Assembly: GCA_021778125.1 (NCBI GenBank)
Contig: JAJYCT010000015.1
Span: 1-34,815, forward strand
Direction: 5' to 3'
Length of the DNA: 34,815 nucleotides
From: Myxococcales bacterium
GTDB lineage: Bacteria; Myxococcota_A; Polyangia; Polyangiales; Polyangiaceae
Every line of letters begins with the position of its first letter. The first letter of the stretch is position 1. The notes under the pieces are model-generated. The model worked only from the letters and a program-made list of their open reading frames with translations, made no database searches and had not been told where the DNA came from. Shown piece by piece: positions 33,938 to 34,815 of the stretch. A program made the translations under genes and the position numbers.

Positions 33938-34815
33938 TTAGAGCACGCGCAAGCTGCCGGTCACGACGCCGTAGCCCCCTTCGGTCTTGAGGGTCCGCCA
34001 GACCTCGGCGGGCGTGGCGGCCCCCGCGAGCAGGGCGCGGTAGGTCGTGACCAGGCGCGTGACGTCGGGGGCGGTTTCGCGCACGAGCTCGACGCGGAAG
34101 CGTCGCACGCCGCACCTCTGCAGGGCCGGGACCAGCGACGCCGCGCTCTGCGCGGACGCGTGGAAGACGGTGTTGCGGCAGCCGACGTCGGCCATCACGG
34201 GATGCTCCATGCCGGCGCGGTCGCGCAGGCTCACCGCGTGCCGCTCGCACGGGCGACCGCACGTGCGGTGATCGCTGCCCTCGGAGAGCAGCGCCGCGAA
34301 GACGCAGTGCTCCATGTGGAAGAGCGGCATCGGGTGGTGCACGACGACCTCGGCGAACGGCCCAAACGGCGTCGCGCAGAGAGCCGCGAGCTGCGCGGCG
34401 TCCAGGTCGAACGACGGCGTGAAGGCCAGCAGGCCCCGCCCCAGGACCTCGGCCGCGCTCACGCGGTTGGCCAGGTTGAGCGAGAAGTCACCCACGCGCG
34501 CCGGCGCCGCGTCGACCTCGTACAGCGCGCCGAGCGAGCGCACCAGGATCGCGTCGGGGGCGAGATCGCGCAGGTAGCGATCGACCTTGTCCTCGCCCGG
34601 CTTGCGGATGCGCGGCGGCGCGACCGCGACGTGCGCGGCGTGGTGCGACGCCCGGAGGGCGCGAAGCGCCGCGCCCGTGCCGGTCAGCTCGAGGAAGTCG
34701 AGCACCACGCCGTCGGCACCCGCGTCGAGCGCGGAGGCCGCCTGCTCCTGCGTGCGGCAGAGCACGAAGAGGCCGCCGGGCGGCGGCGCCCGGTCCGGCG
34801 GGACGGCGGCGGCGA
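33938..34815 (-). CDS. Peptidase U32-family (RlhA/TrhP-type) Fe-S protein, C-terminal part; runs off the right edge
   Basis: HHPMPLFHMEHCVFAALLSEGSDHRTCGRPCERHAVSLRDRAGMEHPVMADVGCRNTVFHASAQSAASLVPALQRCGVRRFRVELV: U32 Cys pattern. The frame stays open upstream of the track ATG (34765) to the window end. Confidence 0.8.
   Translation of the reverse strand, partial: AAAVPPDRAPPPGGLFVLCRTQEQAASALDAGADGVVLDFLELTGTGAALRALRASHHAAHVAVAPPRIRKPGEDKVDRYLRDLAPDAILVRSLGALYEVDAAPARVGDFSLNLANRVSAAEVLGRGLLAFTPSFDLDAAQLAALCATPFGPFAEVVVHHPMPLFHMEHCVFAALLSEGSDHRTCGRPCERHAVSLRDRAGMEHPVMADVGCRNTVFHASAQSAASLVPALQRCGVRRFRVELVRETAPDVTRLVTTYRALLAGAATPAEVWRTLKTEGGYGVVTGSLRVL

Noticed and set aside
1-34815. tRNA/rRNA genes, transposases, phage genes, secretion or defence systems
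   Set aside because: None recognised by eye; nothing in the translated ORFs resembles transposase, integrase, restriction or Cas proteins. A tRNAscan/Infernal run would be needed to exclude small RNAs.

Overview
High-GC window, almost entirely minus-strand coding; the only convincing plus-strand gene is an AraC-family regulator at 18461-19489. The style suggests Myxococcota/Polyangia: lipoproteins with Asp/Gly/Ala-rich linkers, and an IF3 with a long acidic tail. This taxonomic placement is inference. 1-14622 is a dcw (division and cell wall) operon read leftward: mraZ-rsmH-ftsL-ftsI-murE-murF-mraY-murD-ftsW-murG-murC-ftsQ-ftsA (ftsA cut by the window edge). A sigma70-like promoter and a MraZ-box-like repeat lie upstream of mraZ. 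Most junctions are NTGA overlaps or TAGATG abutments. Further right are an acyl-CoA dehydrogenase, a degenerate S1-family (trypsin-like) lipoprotein, an alpha/beta-hydrolase lipoprotein divergent from the AraC regulator, a membrane protein coupled to a stand-alone B12-binding protein, a probably frameshifted secreted-protein gene, infC, thrS, a ~1020-aa lipoprotein esterase, a ~1010-aa BNR/beta-propeller-like lipoprotein, a cysteine desulfurase, a PaaK-like adenylate-forming enzyme and a U32-family Fe-S protein (cut by the window edge). Items most worth following up: (1) the large esterase, whose two alpha/beta-hydrolase halves are in swapped order (apparent circular permutation); (2) the trypsin-like protein lacking catalytic His and Ser; (3) a tandem 21-bp-spaced TGTCC-N2-GGACA operator-like element upstream of it; (4) the +1 frameshift at ~21830-21866; (5) the U32/PaaK-like/cysteine desulfurase trio. 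I saw no CRISPR array, rRNA, tRNA or transposon, but no searches could be run.
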